A DNA stretch of 64,000 nucleotides from CAZDRX01 sp964508225 (GCA_964508225.1 CAZDRX010000003.1:21791-85790); one strand, 5' to 3'; counted from the stretch's first letter, positions 49,737 to 59,300 are shown. A program made the numbers and translations. Notes: generated by a model from the letters alone, not told the origin.

Positions 49737-50783
49737 ATGAAGACCGTCCTCATCACCGGTTCTGCAGGACTCATCGGCTCGGAAGCCGTCCGGTTCTATG
49801 CCGCAAAGGGCATGGACGTGCACGGCGTGGACAACGACATGCGCAGCTACTTCTTCGGGAAAGAGGCATCGACCGCATGGAACGCCGACACGCTGAAGAA
49901 GGAATTCAAGAACTATCATCACCACAATCTCGACATCCGGAAGTCCGAGGATCTGGAACCGCTCTTCAAGGCACACCGCTTTGATCTCGTGATCCACACG
50001 GCAGCGCAGCCCTCACACGACTGGGCGGCCAAGGAGCCGCTCACGGACTTCGGCGTGAATGCCGTCGGCACGCTCAATCTTCTTGAACTCACGCGCCTGC
50101 ACACTCCCGAGGCCGTCTTCATCTTCACCTCGACGAACAAAGTCTACGGCGACCTCCCGAATTTCCTCCCGCTCGAAGAACTCCCGACGCGCTGGGAACT
50201 GCCGAAGAGCCACAAGTGGTACGAAGGCATCGATGAGACGATGAGCGTCGACCAGTGCCTGCACTCCGTCTTCGGTGCTTCCAAGGTGGCTGCGGATGTG
50301 ATGGTGCAGGAGTACGGCAGGTATTTCGGGCTCAAGACCGGCGTCTTCCGCGGCGGATGCCTGACCGGTCCCTCCCACTCCGGCGCCAAGCTCCACGGTT
50401 TCCTCTCGTACTTGATCAAGTGCATCGCGAAGGGCGATACATACTCGCTCATCGGCTACAAAGGAAAGCAGGTACGCGACAATATTCACAGTCACGATGT
50501 GCTCACGGCATTCGATGCCTTCGCGGCAAACCCGAAGGCCGGAGAGGTCTACAACCTCGGCGGCGGACGGTTCGCGAACGTGTCGATTCTGGAAGCGATC
50601 GCGAAGACGGAGAAGATTCTCGGGAAGAAGGCGAACACGGTCTATGAGGAGACCCCCCGCATCGGCGACCACCAGTGGTACGTGAGCTCGATGGCCAAGT
50701 TCCGCAGGCACTATCCCGCCTGGAAGCAGGAATATGACGTCGACAGGACGATTGAGGAGATCGCCAAGGGTGTGCGCATCTAG
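49737..50783 (+). CDS. NDP-sugar epimerase, CDP-paratose 2-epimerase-like SDR
   Basis: A 348-residue extended [66 protein letters not shown] (Lys of the active site), then [51 protein letters not shown] and [11 protein letters not shown]. These blocks place it in the widespread SDR group next to CDP-tyvelose 2-epimerase; the Tyr of Tyr-x3-Lys appears replaced (HSVFGASK), so chemistry may differ. It is divergent from the GT4-SDR pair at 47.5-49.7 kb. Confidence 0.84.
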   Translation: MKTVLITGSAGLIGSEAVRFYAAKGMDVHGVDNDMRSYFFGKEASTAWNADTLKKEFKNYHHHNLDIRKSEDLEPLFKAHRFDLVIHTAAQPSHDWAAKEPLTDFGVNAVGTLNLLELTRLHTPEAVFIFTSTNKVYGDLPNFLPLEELPTRWELPKSHKWYEGIDETMSVDQCLHSVFGASKVAADVMVQEYGRYFGLKTGVFRGGCLTGPSHSGAKLHGFLSYLIKCIAKGDTYSLIGYKGKQVRDNIHSHDVLTAFDAFAANPKAGEVYNLGGGRFANVSILEAIAKTEKILGKKANTVYEETPRIGDHQWYVSSMAKFRRHYPAWKQEYDVDRTIEEIAKGVRI

Positions 50784-50793
50784 GAATCTGCGC

Positions 50794-50799
50794 TATCCT
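50794..50799 (+). promoter_or_regulatory. -10 element of the SDR-GT2 operon
   Basis: TATCCT ends 7 nt before ATG 50807. Confidence 0.6.
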
Positions 50800-50806
50800 C
50801 CGTGCC

Positions 50807-51922
50807 ATGCGCATTCTGGTCACCGGCGGCGCCGGATTCATCGGTTCGTTTCTGACGGAAGCCCTCCTCAAAGAGGGACACACCGTGCGTATCCTCGATA
50901 ATCTGGAGGAGCAGGTACATCACGGAAAGAAGCCGGACTACCTCCCGAAGGAGGCTGAGTTCGTGCAGGGCGATATCAGGGAGCGCGCAATCTGGCAGAA
51001 AGCACTCGCGGGAGTGGACGCCGTCATGCACTGCGCATCGGCCGTCGGTGTCGGCCAATCCCAGTATGAGATCGCCAAGTATACGGACACCAACGCGACC
51101 GGCACCGCGAATCTCCTCGATGTCCTCGCGAACGAGAAACACACGGTGAAGCACATCCTCGTCCCGACAAGCATGACCGCCTACGGCGAGGGGCTCTACC
51201 GCTGTCGCCAGCACGGCAACTGCCGCCCCGGCATGCGTCACGAGAAACATATGATGGCGATGTGCTTCGAGCCGATGTGTCCGCAGTGCCCGAAGACCGT
51301 CGAGCCGTTCCCGACACCGGAAGATGCACTCCGCTTTCCCGCATCGGTGTACGCGATCACGAAGAACGTGCAGGAAGAACTCATCCTGAGTTTCGGTCGG
51401 ACGTACGGCGTGAAGACGACCGTGTTCCGTCTGTTCAACGTCTTTGGCCCGCGCCAGAGCCTCAGTAACCCGTACACGGGTGTGACCGCCATCTTCCTCT
51501 CGCGTCTCAAGAACAACGAAGCTCCGGTGATCTACGAGGACGGCCTCCAGAGCCGCGACTTCATCTCCGTGCACGATGTCGTACGGGCATTCATGCTCGC
51601 GCTCAAGGAACCGAAGGTGGACAGTGAAGTGTTCAACATCGGGAGCGGCAAGCCGACGACGATCCTCGCGATCGCGAAGACTCTGAGTGACCTCACGGGT
51701 ATCCAGATCGAGCCACAGGTGACGGGACAGTTCCGCAAGAACGATATCCGTCACTGCTTCGCGGACACGACGAAGGCGAAGAAGCTTCTCGGCTGGGAAC
51801 CGACGATTACCTTCGAGCAGGGCATGAAGGAGCTCGTGGAATGGGGCGCCAAGGAGAAAGCAGAGGATCACTTCAAGGAGGCGGAAGCGCTCATGAAAGC
51901 CAAGAACCTGCAGAAGCAATGA
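50807..51922 (+). CDS. Nucleotide-sugar SDR with Cys/His-rich insertion
   Basis: A 371-residue extended SDR: VTGGAGFIGSFL, HCASAVGVGQSQYEI, TSMTAYGEGLY, then an insert (about residues 125-165) with several Cys and His (YRCRQHGNCRPG, MCFEPMCPQCPK), then YAITKNVQEEL (Tyr-x3-Lys) and FNVFGPRQSLSNPYTG. The insert resembles a zinc knuckle found in one SDR branch related to dTDP-L-rhamnose 4-epimerases. The substrate is not determined. It is coupled to a GT2 gene by ATGA. Confidence 0.86.
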   Translation: MRILVTGGAGFIGSFLTEALLKEGHTVRILDNLEEQVHHGKKPDYLPKEAEFVQGDIRERAIWQKALAGVDAVMHCASAVGVGQSQYEIAKYTDTNATGTANLLDVLANEKHTVKHILVPTSMTAYGEGLYRCRQHGNCRPGMRHEKHMMAMCFEPMCPQCPKTVEPFPTPEDALRFPASVYAITKNVQEELILSFGRTYGVKTTVFRLFNVFGPRQSLSNPYTGVTAIFLSRLKNNEAPVIYEDGLQSRDFISVHDVVRAFMLALKEPKVDSEVFNIGSGKPTTILAIAKTLSDLTGIQIEPQVTGQFRKNDIRHCFADTTKAKKLLGWEPTITFEQGMKELVEWGAKEKAEDHFKEAEALMKAKNLQKQ

Positions 51923-52635
51923 AGACGAGTATCGTCATCCCCGCGCACAACGAGGAGGAGTCCATCGCGGCGACGATCCAGAGCGTGCTCGACGCGGTGA
52001 CCGTTCCATATGAACTCCTGGTGGTGGCGGATCACTGCACCGACCGCACGGAGACGATCATTCAGGAATTCGCGGTGAAGCATCCGCAGATCACGATGCT
52101 CCGGAATTCCGAACGGAAAGGGAGCTACAGCAATGCGGTGATCACCGGATACAAGGCGGCGACGGGCGACTGCATCGTCACGGTGATGGCCGATCACTGC
52201 GACGATCCGGCCACGATCAATGTGATGACGAAGAAGATCGAAGAAGGCGAGGACGTGGTGTGCGGCTCACGCTACATCAAAGGCGGACGCAAGATCGGCG
52301 GCCCGTGGCTGCAGGACAAGCTCTCCCGCCTCGTCTGCATCACGCTAAAGCTCCTCACGAACGTCCCGACGTGGGACGCGGCAAACTCGTACAAGATGTA
52401 CCGCTCGTCGGTGCTCCGGAGCCTCGCGTACGACATTCCGAATGCGGGTACCGAATACTCGATGGCTGTGCTCTTCAAGGCGTACGCGGCCGACGCAAAG
52501 ATCACGGAGGTGCCGAGCACGTGGAGAGGGCAGGCGATGCCTGCGAGTGAGGAGTGGAAGATTCTGAAGCGGTTCTGGAAGTACTGGTTCTGGTATCGCC
52601 GAGCGATTGCGAAGATGATCAAGCCAAAGGAGTGA
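51919..52635 (+). CDS. GT2 glycosyltransferase
   Basis: A 238-residue GT-A enzyme: TSIVIPAHNEEESIAATI, VVADHCTDRTETII, GSYSNAVITGYKAATGD, VTVMADHCDDPATI, CGSRYIKGGRKIGGP and TWDAANSYKMYRSS. It resembles polyprenyl-phosphate sugar synthases but the DxD-like region reads MADHCDD. The ATG overlaps the previous stop (ATGA). Its 3' end overlaps the convergent GT4 gene by 17 nt. Confidence 0.85.
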   Translation: MKTSIVIPAHNEEESIAATIQSVLDAVTVPYELLVVADHCTDRTETIIQEFAVKHPQITMLRNSERKGSYSNAVITGYKAATGDCIVTVMADHCDDPATINVMTKKIEEGEDVVCGSRYIKGGRKIGGPWLQDKLSRLVCITLKLLTNVPTWDAANSYKMYRSSVLRSLAYDIPNAGTEYSMAVLFKAYAADAKITEVPSTWRGQAMPASEEWKILKRFWKYWFWYRRAIAKMIKPKE

Positions 52636-53788
52636 CCGATGGTGATCGATACACGCTCTCAAGGAGCGTAAGCATCACCTCAAGACTCAACTCTTTCATC
52701 CGCGTCCGTCCATTCTTCCCGATCTCCTCGATCGTCTTCTGATTTTTCATGCACCACGCCATCTTTTCTCTCCACATCTCCGGATTCAGAGGATCGAGAA
52801 TCCAGCCCGTCAGCCCCTCCTGCACCGATTCCTTGGCTCCTCCCCACGATGTCGCCATCACGGGACGTTCCATCGCCATGGCCTCAAGGCAGACCGTCGG
52901 GAAGCAATCCAGACAGCGCGAAGGAACGAGGACGACGTCCGCGGCGGCGTACTGCACTTTCATTTCCTCCGCGGTCTGATTTTTGAAAATGTGCATCCTG
53001 TCCTTCACGGGTGCGAACTCGTCACTGAAGCGGTCGCCTGCGAGGACGAGGTGTGCGCCTGCGATGAGCGTCGCCGCGATGAGCGTCGAGCCCTTATCGA
53101 CTCCCATGCGTCCGGCGAGGAGGAAGAGGAATGCGTCCTGCGGAAGATTCAGTGCTGTTCGTGCGTCCGCTTTGGAGATCTCCGGTTTCCAGAACGCGAG
53201 ATCGATCCCGTTATGCAGCGTCCGGAGATTCCCGAGACCGCGACGCGTGAGATACTCGCGCAGCGCATCGCTCACGGTGAGGATGGTGTCCGCGTACGAG
53301 AGGTACTTCCGGATTTTGGCCGTACGTAGCGGATTCCACGTCCAGCGGTAGCGGAGCATTTCCGTGATCCAAAGGCTCTTCTCCGAGCCTGTGACCTTGC
53401 CGTACGCGACGTGCGAGACGTCGTGGCACGTCACGATCAGCTTCATACCCTGCGCCTTCACCCATGGCATCCAGCGGTAGCCGATCTGACGACTGATCGT
53501 GTGTGCGTGGACGATGTCCGGCTTGAAAGCTTCGATCTGCGTCCTCACCTCACGTTCGAGAGCGCGTGAAAAGACGCAGCGGAAGTGCGCCCAGCGTTCG
53601 GGTTTGGGTTCGATCGACAAGAGTGTCACGCCGTTCAGTGCCGCGGGGAGTGCGCCCGCCTTCGCCGCCGAGAGAATCGCCACCGCGTGTCCCGCTGCCG
53701 CCTGACCTCGCGCGACTTCGCTCACGATCCGTCCGGTGCCGCCGAGGGTGACCGGCGGAATGCCGTCCACGAGGTGCAGGATGCGCAT
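52619..53788 (-). CDS. GT4-family glycosyltransferase
   Basis: A 389-residue GT-B enzyme: MRILHLVDGIPPVTLGGTGR, DIVHAHTISRQIGYRW, ILTVSDALREYL, LRTLHNGIDLAFWKPE, FLLAGRMGVDKGSTLI, VPSRCLDCFPTVCLEAMAM. ATG 53788 was chosen from the TACCAT spacing (6 nt). It overlaps the preceding plus-strand gene tail to tail by 17 nt, with no room for a terminator. Confidence 0.87.
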   Translation of the reverse strand: MRILHLVDGIPPVTLGGTGRIVSEVARGQAAAGHAVAILSAAKAGALPAALNGVTLLSIEPKPERWAHFRCVFSRALEREVRTQIEAFKPDIVHAHTISRQIGYRWMPWVKAQGMKLIVTCHDVSHVAYGKVTGSEKSLWITEMLRYRWTWNPLRTAKIRKYLSYADTILTVSDALREYLTRRGLGNLRTLHNGIDLAFWKPEISKADARTALNLPQDAFLFLLAGRMGVDKGSTLIAATLIAGAHLVLAGDRFSDEFAPVKDRMHIFKNQTAEEMKVQYAAADVVLVPSRCLDCFPTVCLEAMAMERPVMATSWGGAKESVQEGLTGWILDPLNPEMWREKMAWCMKNQKTIEEIGKNGRTRMKELSLEVMLTLLESVYRSPSVTPLA

Positions 53789-53794
53789 ACGCCT

Positions 53795-53800
53795 ATGGTA
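53795..53800 (-). promoter_or_regulatory. -10 element of the GT4 at 52619-53788
   Basis: TACCAT on the minus strand, 6 nt before the ATG. Confidence 0.5.
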
Positions 53801-53811
53801 CAGCACTCTGA

Positions 53812-53817
53812 TATAGT
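53812..53817 (+). promoter_or_regulatory. -10 element of the methyltransferase at 53824
   Basis: TATAGT ends 6 nt before GTG 53824. Confidence 0.55.
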
Positions 53818-53823
53818 GCGGCC

Positions 53824-54561
53824 GTGGCTTACGAATTCACGAAATACAAGGACACCGGCGCGCTGCACTGGAGAGAGATGACCAGCCGGTCACTCATGGT
53901 CTTCAATGCCCATCAGCAGGCGAGGTACGAAGTCGCCCTGCAGGCGCTCGGTGATATCAAGGGCAAAAAGGTCTGCGATCTCGGCTGCGGCGACGGTGCG
54001 CTCACCTCACTCCTCGTGCGGCGCGGAGCCATCGTCACGGGTGTCGACAATGAGCCCAAAGGCATCGAGCTCGCGAAGGCGACCTTCGAGAAAGAGAAGC
54101 TCCCGTGCACATTCGTGTGCGGCAGCGTGGAAAAGGTGCCGCTGCCCGATCAGTCGTTCGATGCTGTCATTTCCTGCGATGTCATCGAGCATCTCGACCT
54201 GCGCGCTGAGCACACCGCCGAGGCCGCCCGCATCCTCAAATCCGGAGGCATCGCCGTCATCACGACACCGTACAGGATCTGTGAGACACCCGCGCCGTTC
54301 CACACGCACGAGTTCTACCCGTCCGAGCTTGCGGGCTTAGGGAAGCCGTATTTCCGCGGAGTGGAGGTGAGGGAGACCCACCACATGTTCTGGAATGCGT
54401 TCTTCAATTACCGTCCGAAGATCCTCCGCGGCTTTCACCTCGGCAGAGTATTCATCAATATGATGACTCTCTGGTTTGGGAGCAATCCGTTCCTGCGTGA
54501 TGCAACGAACCGCAAGAAGCGTGAGTACTTCACGCAGCTCACGATGCGGTGTGTGAAGTAG
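53824..54561 (+). CDS. SAM-dependent methyltransferase, class I
   Basis: A 245-residue class I methyltransferase: KVCDLGCGDGALTSLLVRRG (SAM loop), GVDNEPKGIELAKATF, LPDQSFDAVISCDVIEHLDL and LKSGGIAVITTPYRI. It starts at GTG 53824 (VAYEFTKYKDTGALHW). UbiG/COQ3-like in pattern, but its place in the glycan locus suggests a sugar or lipid-linked acceptor. Its 3' end overlaps the convergent flippase gene by 23 nt. Confidence 0.86.
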   Translation: MAYEFTKYKDTGALHWREMTSRSLMVFNAHQQARYEVALQALGDIKGKKVCDLGCGDGALTSLLVRRGAIVTGVDNEPKGIELAKATFEKEKLPCTFVCGSVEKVPLPDQSFDAVISCDVIEHLDLRAEHTAEAARILKSGGIAVITTPYRICETPAPFHTHEFYPSELAGLGKPYFRGVEVRETHHMFWNAFFNYRPKILRGFHLGRVFINMMTLWFGSNPFLRDATNRKKREYFTQLTMRCVK

Positions 54562-55870
54562 GCTCGGGGCGAAGCAGTGACAGGAAGATGTATGCGGTCA
54601 TCATGAGCGGCATGGTCATGCCGATGCAATAGGCGATGACGAAGCCTGCGAGCGGGTGCCTTGTCACCCCGCCGATCCACACCGTGCCGAGCATGAGTAT
54701 CCAGCTGAACACCGCCTGCGTGATGGAGTACGGCGTCTTCCGGTACAGGCGGAGGAGTGGTGAGTTTGCGATGCAGAGGGACACGGGGAGCGAGAGCGGG
54801 AGCAGGATCAGCACGAGCGGGATGGCGTCGAGGTAGCTGGCACCGTAGGCGTAGTAGACGACGAACGGGAAGACAGCTGCTGCCGCGAGGCTCACGAGGG
54901 CGTGGAAGGCCACGGCGTGCTTGATGAGCTTGGCGGCGTTCCTCCGCATCACCATGACTCCTTCGGCCTTCATGCGTCCGAAGGCGGCGGTGGAGAGATC
55001 ACCCGCCTGCGGGAGCACGACCGAGCGCGTGATGTTCGTCATCTGCGATGCGATGCGGATCATGCCCATCTTGGACGCGGGGAGGAACAGCGATGCGACG
55101 AAGAAGAGTCCCTGCGGGAAGAAGTTTCCGATCGTCTTCTCCACCGTGATGATGAGCCCCTGCACGAGGTACTGGTTGCTCTCGCGGAAGGGAATGCGGA
55201 GGATCTCACGGATGCCGGGGAGCCCTTCTTTACGCGCGATACTCGCAAGGACGAGGAGAGACACGGGGAGTACGAAGACGCTGACGCTCAGCTGGATGAG
55301 GAGAATGCCTCTGACTTTCGCATGGAACACGAGCGCGAGCACCGCGAGTGCGAGGTACGAGAGATTCGCCGACTGTTCGAGGATCACCTTGAGCCGGATC
55401 CTGCGGATCGACTGCAGGAGAATGAGGGTGAAGCTGTTGCCGATCTCGCTGATCTGGAAGAGGCAGTAGATGCGTGCGAGCTTGCCGATCTCGGGGCTGC
55501 CGTAGAGCGCGTCGCTGAGCGTCGGCATCACGAACGCGAGAAGACCGAGGAGCAGCACATTCACAGCCGCCACCATGAGGAAATTCGCAATGACGGCGGA
55601 CATCGCGCGGCGGTCTTTCTTCCCGAACGCTTCCGCGAAGAAGACGTAGAGTGACTGTCCCTGTCCGATATTGAAGAACGCGGTGGCCGTGCCCGCGAAG
55701 GCCATGACGACGGCGTACGTACCGAAGAGATCCTTCCCGAGGAAGCGCGCAAAGGCGATGGACGCGAGGAACCCCGCTCCCATGAAGAGGAACGATCCCG
55801 ATTGCACGGTGAGCACGTCCCGCACGAACGGGACTTTCCGGAGGCCGAAGGTATAACTGAGGAGGCTCAT
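54539..55870 (-). CDS. Polysaccharide flippase (Wzx/MATE-like)
   Basis: A 443-residue protein with 12 or more hydrophobic segments. The N-terminal block (VQSGSFLFMGAGFLASIAFARFLGKDLFGTYAVV) is the polysaccharide biosynthesis/MOP superfamily signature (split in two: LFMGAGFLASIAFARF and GKDLFGTYAVV). It moves lipid-linked glycan units across the membrane. ATG 55870 was chosen because it gives an ATGA overlap with asnB upstream; an extension with extra in-frame starts is possible. Confidence 0.85.
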   Translation of the reverse strand: MSLLSYTFGLRKVPFVRDVLTVQSGSFLFMGAGFLASIAFARFLGKDLFGTYAVVMAFAGTATAFFNIGQGQSLYVFFAEAFGKKDRRAMSAVIANFLMVAAVNVLLLGLLAFVMPTLSDALYGSPEIGKLARIYCLFQISEIGNSFTLILLQSIRRIRLKVILEQSANLSYLALAVLALVFHAKVRGILLIQLSVSVFVLPVSLLVLASIARKEGLPGIREILRIPFRESNQYLVQGLIITVEKTIGNFFPQGLFFVASLFLPASKMGMIRIASQMTNITRSVVLPQAGDLSTAAFGRMKAEGVMVMRRNAAKLIKHAVAFHALVSLAAAAVFPFVVYYAYGASYLDAIPLVLILLPLSLPVSLCIANSPLLRLYRKTPYSITQAVFSWILMLGTVWIGGVTRHPLAGFVIAYCIGMTMPLMMTAYIFLSLLRPEPTSHTAS

Positions 55871-57684
55871 GCGTCGTAGACGGTCTCGAACCAATGATGG
55901 AGCTGGATGATATTGGAAAGCTGGTGGAGACCGTAGCGTTTCTTCGTCCGGTGATCCTCAAAGATCCCCTCCAGCACATCCGTATCGAAGAACTCATTGA
56001 TCCGCTTGCCTGCGAGCGCATCCTCCACGAGCGGTGCGGTCTCACGTCGGAGCCACTTCGCGAGCGGGGGATAGAAGGAGGACTTGGGCAGTGTGAAGAG
56101 GTGACTCGGGAGAATGCTCCTGTACGTGTCCTTGAGCAGAGCCTTCGTGCGCCTGTATCCCACATGCCACTCCGCAGGCGTGCCATGACTCCATGCGATG
56201 ACACTCGGATCGAGAAACGGCACGCGGCACTCGAGACCGCTCGCCATGGTGACCGCGTCCGCAAGCTTCAGGGATTCATCCACGAGCCAGAGGTGACGAT
56301 CCATCTCCATGAACTCCCGCACGGCGCCTTTGCCTTCTTCATGAGCGAAGCGCTCGCGGAAGAGTGTGGGGCAGACCGTCGGATCGAACCAATCATCGCG
56401 CGCGATACTCCGGATTTCGCTGTCCGATCTGCCGAGGAGACGCAGTGCCAGCTCTGCTCCCGGTTTCATCTGCAGGACATCGGAGGGCTGACCGGAGAGC
56501 AGCGCCGCGAGGCCGCGCAGAGGCGCAGGAATCCACTGCAGAGCCTTCAGGATCCGGGCGATGCGGTAGCGCGGGTAGCCTCCGAACAGTTCGTCGCCGC
56601 CTGCGCCCGAGAGCACCACGTCCACTTTTTTCTTTGCAATGCGTGCGAGCGCGTACTGCGCCACCGAGACCGAGTCGGCATTCGGCAGATCAAGTGCCCG
56701 CGCGCAATCGCGGTACATCCGGCGGTACTCTTCGGCGGTCAGGAGGAGCTCCTCGTGGTCTGTTTTATAATGCTGCGCGGTGAGGAGTGCCAGATCGGCG
56801 TCGCGGTTGAAACGCGCGGCGTCCTCGGAGACCGACGCATCGAACCGCACTGTGAACGTCTTCACGGGTTTGGGCGAGGCCTTCGCCATGTGGTGAAGAA
56901 TGATGGAGGAATCCATGCCACCGCTCAGGAACAGTCCGATCGGTTTGTCCGCGATCATGTGATCTTCCACCACGCGTTGCATGATGGCGGGAAACTTCTC
57001 CCTGAATTCCGTTTTCGATCCCACGCGCACCGCAGGTTCGTCGGGTGTGAAGCGGGTGCGTGTCTGTTTGCCGCCTGCAAAGCTCACGATGGTTCCCGGT
57101 TCCACGGATTCGATCCCTTCACACATCGTTCCCGGCCCCGGGACGTACTGGAGCTTCACGTAGGCAGAGAGGGACTTCAGGTTCAGCGGGGGCTTTGCGG
57201 GCATCGCACTCATGAGTGAGCGCATCTCGGAGGCGAAGTGCGGTTGCCCGTTCACCATCGTGAGGTAGAGAGGCTTGATGCCCGAGCTGTCACGGACGAG
57301 GTGGAGCGTCTGTGTTTGCATATCGTAGAGCCCGAACGCGAACATGCCGCGTAGGCGCTTCACAAACCCGATGCCCTCACGTTCGTAGAGCTTGAGAAGC
57401 ACTTCGGTATCCGTTCCCGTCTTGCAGGAGAGCGCAAACTCCTGCTTCAGACGCCGATAGTTGTAGATCTCGCCGTTGTAGACGATGACGGCCGTGCGAC
57501 TTTCGTTCCACATCGGCTGATCACCCTGAGGACTGGGGTCGAGGATCGCGAGGCGCGCGTGCCCGAGTGCAATGCCCTGCTCGGCGAGGACGGCATTGCC
57601 GTCCGGACCGCGGTGCCGCAGGCACTCGGTCATGCGCAAGACTTTCTCACGGTCGGCGCCGATGCATCCGCAGATTCCGCACAT
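55867..57684 (-). CDS. asnB: Asparagine synthase-like glutamine amidotransferase
   Basis: A 605-residue two-domain enzyme. Cys2 is the Ntn nucleophile (MCGICGCIG), with RHRGPDG, YNGEIYNYRRL and GMFAFGLYD in the glutaminase domain. The synthetase domain has the PPi loop LFLSGGMDSS, VVLSGAGGDELFGGYPRYR and ECRVPFLDPSV. In glycan loci this family often amidates uronic acids instead of aspartate, so the substrate may be a sugar acid (inference). TACAAT ends 6 nt before the ATG. The flippase gene is coupled downstream. Confidence 0.9.
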   Translation of the reverse strand: MCGICGCIGADREKVLRMTECLRHRGPDGNAVLAEQGIALGHARLAILDPSPQGDQPMWNESRTAVIVYNGEIYNYRRLKQEFALSCKTGTDTEVLLKLYEREGIGFVKRLRGMFAFGLYDMQTQTLHLVRDSSGIKPLYLTMVNGQPHFASEMRSLMSAMPAKPPLNLKSLSAYVKLQYVPGPGTMCEGIESVEPGTIVSFAGGKQTRTRFTPDEPAVRVGSKTEFREKFPAIMQRVVEDHMIADKPIGLFLSGGMDSSIILHHMAKASPKPVKTFTVRFDASVSEDAARFNRDADLALLTAQHYKTDHEELLLTAEEYRRMYRDCARALDLPNADSVSVAQYALARIAKKKVDVVLSGAGGDELFGGYPRYRIARILKALQWIPAPLRGLAALLSGQPSDVLQMKPGAELALRLLGRSDSEIRSIARDDWFDPTVCPTLFRERFAHEEGKGAVREFMEMDRHLWLVDESLKLADAVTMASGLECRVPFLDPSVIAWSHGTPAEWHVGYRRTKALLKDTYRSILPSHLFTLPKSSFYPPLAKWLRRETAPLVEDALAGKRINEFFDTDVLEGIFEDHRTKKRYGLHQLSNIIQLHHWFETVYDA

Positions 57685-57690
57685 GGTCAG

Positions 57691-57696
57691 ATTGTA
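57691..57696 (-). promoter_or_regulatory. -10 element of the asnB-flippase operon
   Basis: TACAAT on the minus strand, 6 nt before the ATG. Confidence 0.6.
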
Positions 57697-57719
57697 CTAC
57701 GGAAGCCGCTTTCCGGCGC

Positions 57720-59300
57720 TTACCAGATCACTTTGTACAGGTTCGTGCCGCGGTAGCCCGGAGCGTCCTTCACGAGGCGGAGCGTCAGTTCCTTGAAGAG
57801 CACACGGTAGATCAGATCCTGACGGGTCTCGAGCGACGGAATGAGAAGATACTGCACGTTCCTTGTCTTGAGATACGCCTTCAGCCCGGTGGTGCGCGCG
57901 AGGAGCGGCACGGTCGGATCGATGTTGCCGGCGATATCCTGTGTGGGGAGATCCGAGAAGAGCGCGAAGCGACCGTGATCACGGACGCCGACCACTGTGT
58001 TCGCAGGAAGATTCTCTTTCATCCAGTCGATCGTTGCCCACGAAGCGTCTTCGTCCGCCTTCGTTGCGTGCGCCGTGTACGTCATGCCCTTCGCCCACGC
58101 GAGGTGCGTCGTATAGTCATAGAACCAGTAGTGCGAGAACACGACGATGGCTGCGACGACAGTCCATGAGGCTGCTTTGCGCATCGGGAACGGCGGCAGC
58201 GAGGCGATACAGCCTGCCATGAAAATGAAGAGGAGGTGCACGGCGGGGTTCACGTACCGGAGCCCGTGGAGATCCGGGAAGTACCACTGGTACGTCACGA
58301 GAAGACCGAAGAACACCGCGATGTACACGATGGTGAGATTCGCGAGGGGCTTAAGCCGCGGGATGAGCCAGCCGCCGAGGAGCGCGAAGAGTGCGAAGAT
58401 GGCCGAGCCGGTGGCGATCTCCACGAGCCGCTCGAGCTGGAAGATGTTCCAGACGACGATCTTCACGTACTTGAGGAGCGCGAAGTGACCGAAGTCGAAT
58501 CCATGGAGTGACATCGCAAGCTCCCTGCGGCCGATCTGGTTGCCGAGGAACGGCGTGCCTGTGCGCACCATCTGCCAGCCGATGAGGAGTCCGATGCAGA
58601 GAACTGCGACGAGCGAGAGGAGTGCGAGGTTCTGCAGGCGCACCCTCTTCCCTGATGTCGTGCGCAGGATCGAAGAGAGTTCGATGAGGCCGATGGTCGC
58701 GAGCACGAAGATACCGTCACCGCGCACGAGACACGTGAAGCCGACCGCAAGCCCCGTGAGTGCCGCCCATGTGCTATCCGAGAAGTGTTTGGGGCGAAGC
58801 ACGCCGAGGTACATCGCGAACGAAAGGACGGCGCTCAGTGTGAAGAGCGAGGTATCCATGCCGTTCATGGCCTCGAAGAACGCATTGGCGGACAAACTGC
58901 TCAGGATGAACGCGATCCACGGCACCTCTTCCGTGTCGCTCAGTTTCTGCGCGAGGAGGAACACGACGAGAGTGGCGAGTGATCCGAAGAACGCGGTCTC
59001 GATGAACGTGAATTTCATCGCGGCATCCACCGTGGGGAAGATGAGATGATTCACGGAGGTGAGATACGTCCAGAGCGGGGGAGCGCCGGTCGTCGCGTGC
59101 GTGAAGTCGTAACTGAAGCCGTACCCGAGTGCGATGTTGCGCGCGACGCGCGCGATGATGAAGGTGTCGTCGATAATCCACGTCGTGATGCCGAGCCCGC
59201 GGATCGGCGCCGTCCAGAGGAAGATCGCCTTGAGCAGGAACAGGAACGCAGCGACCGCTGAGGCCGTCCAGAATGATTGTTTCTTCGTGAAGGTGGTCAT
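57720..59300 (-). CDS. GT-C family membrane glycosyltransferase
   Basis: A 526-residue protein with about 11-12 membrane segments and a soluble C-terminal domain (about 415-526). The first outer loop IDDTFIIARVARNIALGYG carries the acidic pair typical of GT-C enzymes, followed by THATTGAPPLWTYL. Later: VRGDGIFVLATIG and WYFPDLHGLRYVNPAVHLL. It probably transfers a sugar from a polyprenyl carrier on the outer side of the membrane. TACACT ends 7 nt before the ATG. Confidence 0.8.
   Translation of the reverse strand: MTTFTKKQSFWTASAVAAFLFLLKAIFLWTAPIRGLGITTWIIDDTFIIARVARNIALGYGFSYDFTHATTGAPPLWTYLTSVNHLIFPTVDAAMKFTFIETAFFGSLATLVVFLLAQKLSDTEEVPWIAFILSSLSANAFFEAMNGMDTSLFTLSAVLSFAMYLGVLRPKHFSDSTWAALTGLAVGFTCLVRGDGIFVLATIGLIELSSILRTTSGKRVRLQNLALLSLVAVLCIGLLIGWQMVRTGTPFLGNQIGRRELAMSLHGFDFGHFALLKYVKIVVWNIFQLERLVEIATGSAIFALFALLGGWLIPRLKPLANLTIVYIAVFFGLLVTYQWYFPDLHGLRYVNPAVHLLFIFMAGCIASLPPFPMRKAASWTVVAAIVVFSHYWFYDYTTHLAWAKGMTYTAHATKADEDASWATIDWMKENLPANTVVGVRDHGRFALFSDLPTQDIAGNIDPTVPLLARTTGLKAYLKTRNVQYLLIPSLETRQDLIYRVLFKELTLRLVKDAPGYRGTNLYKVIW

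Noticed and set aside
55894..57219. 441-codon open frame on the plus strand
   Set aside because: Antisense of asnB; the minus strand shows complete amidotransferase motifs.
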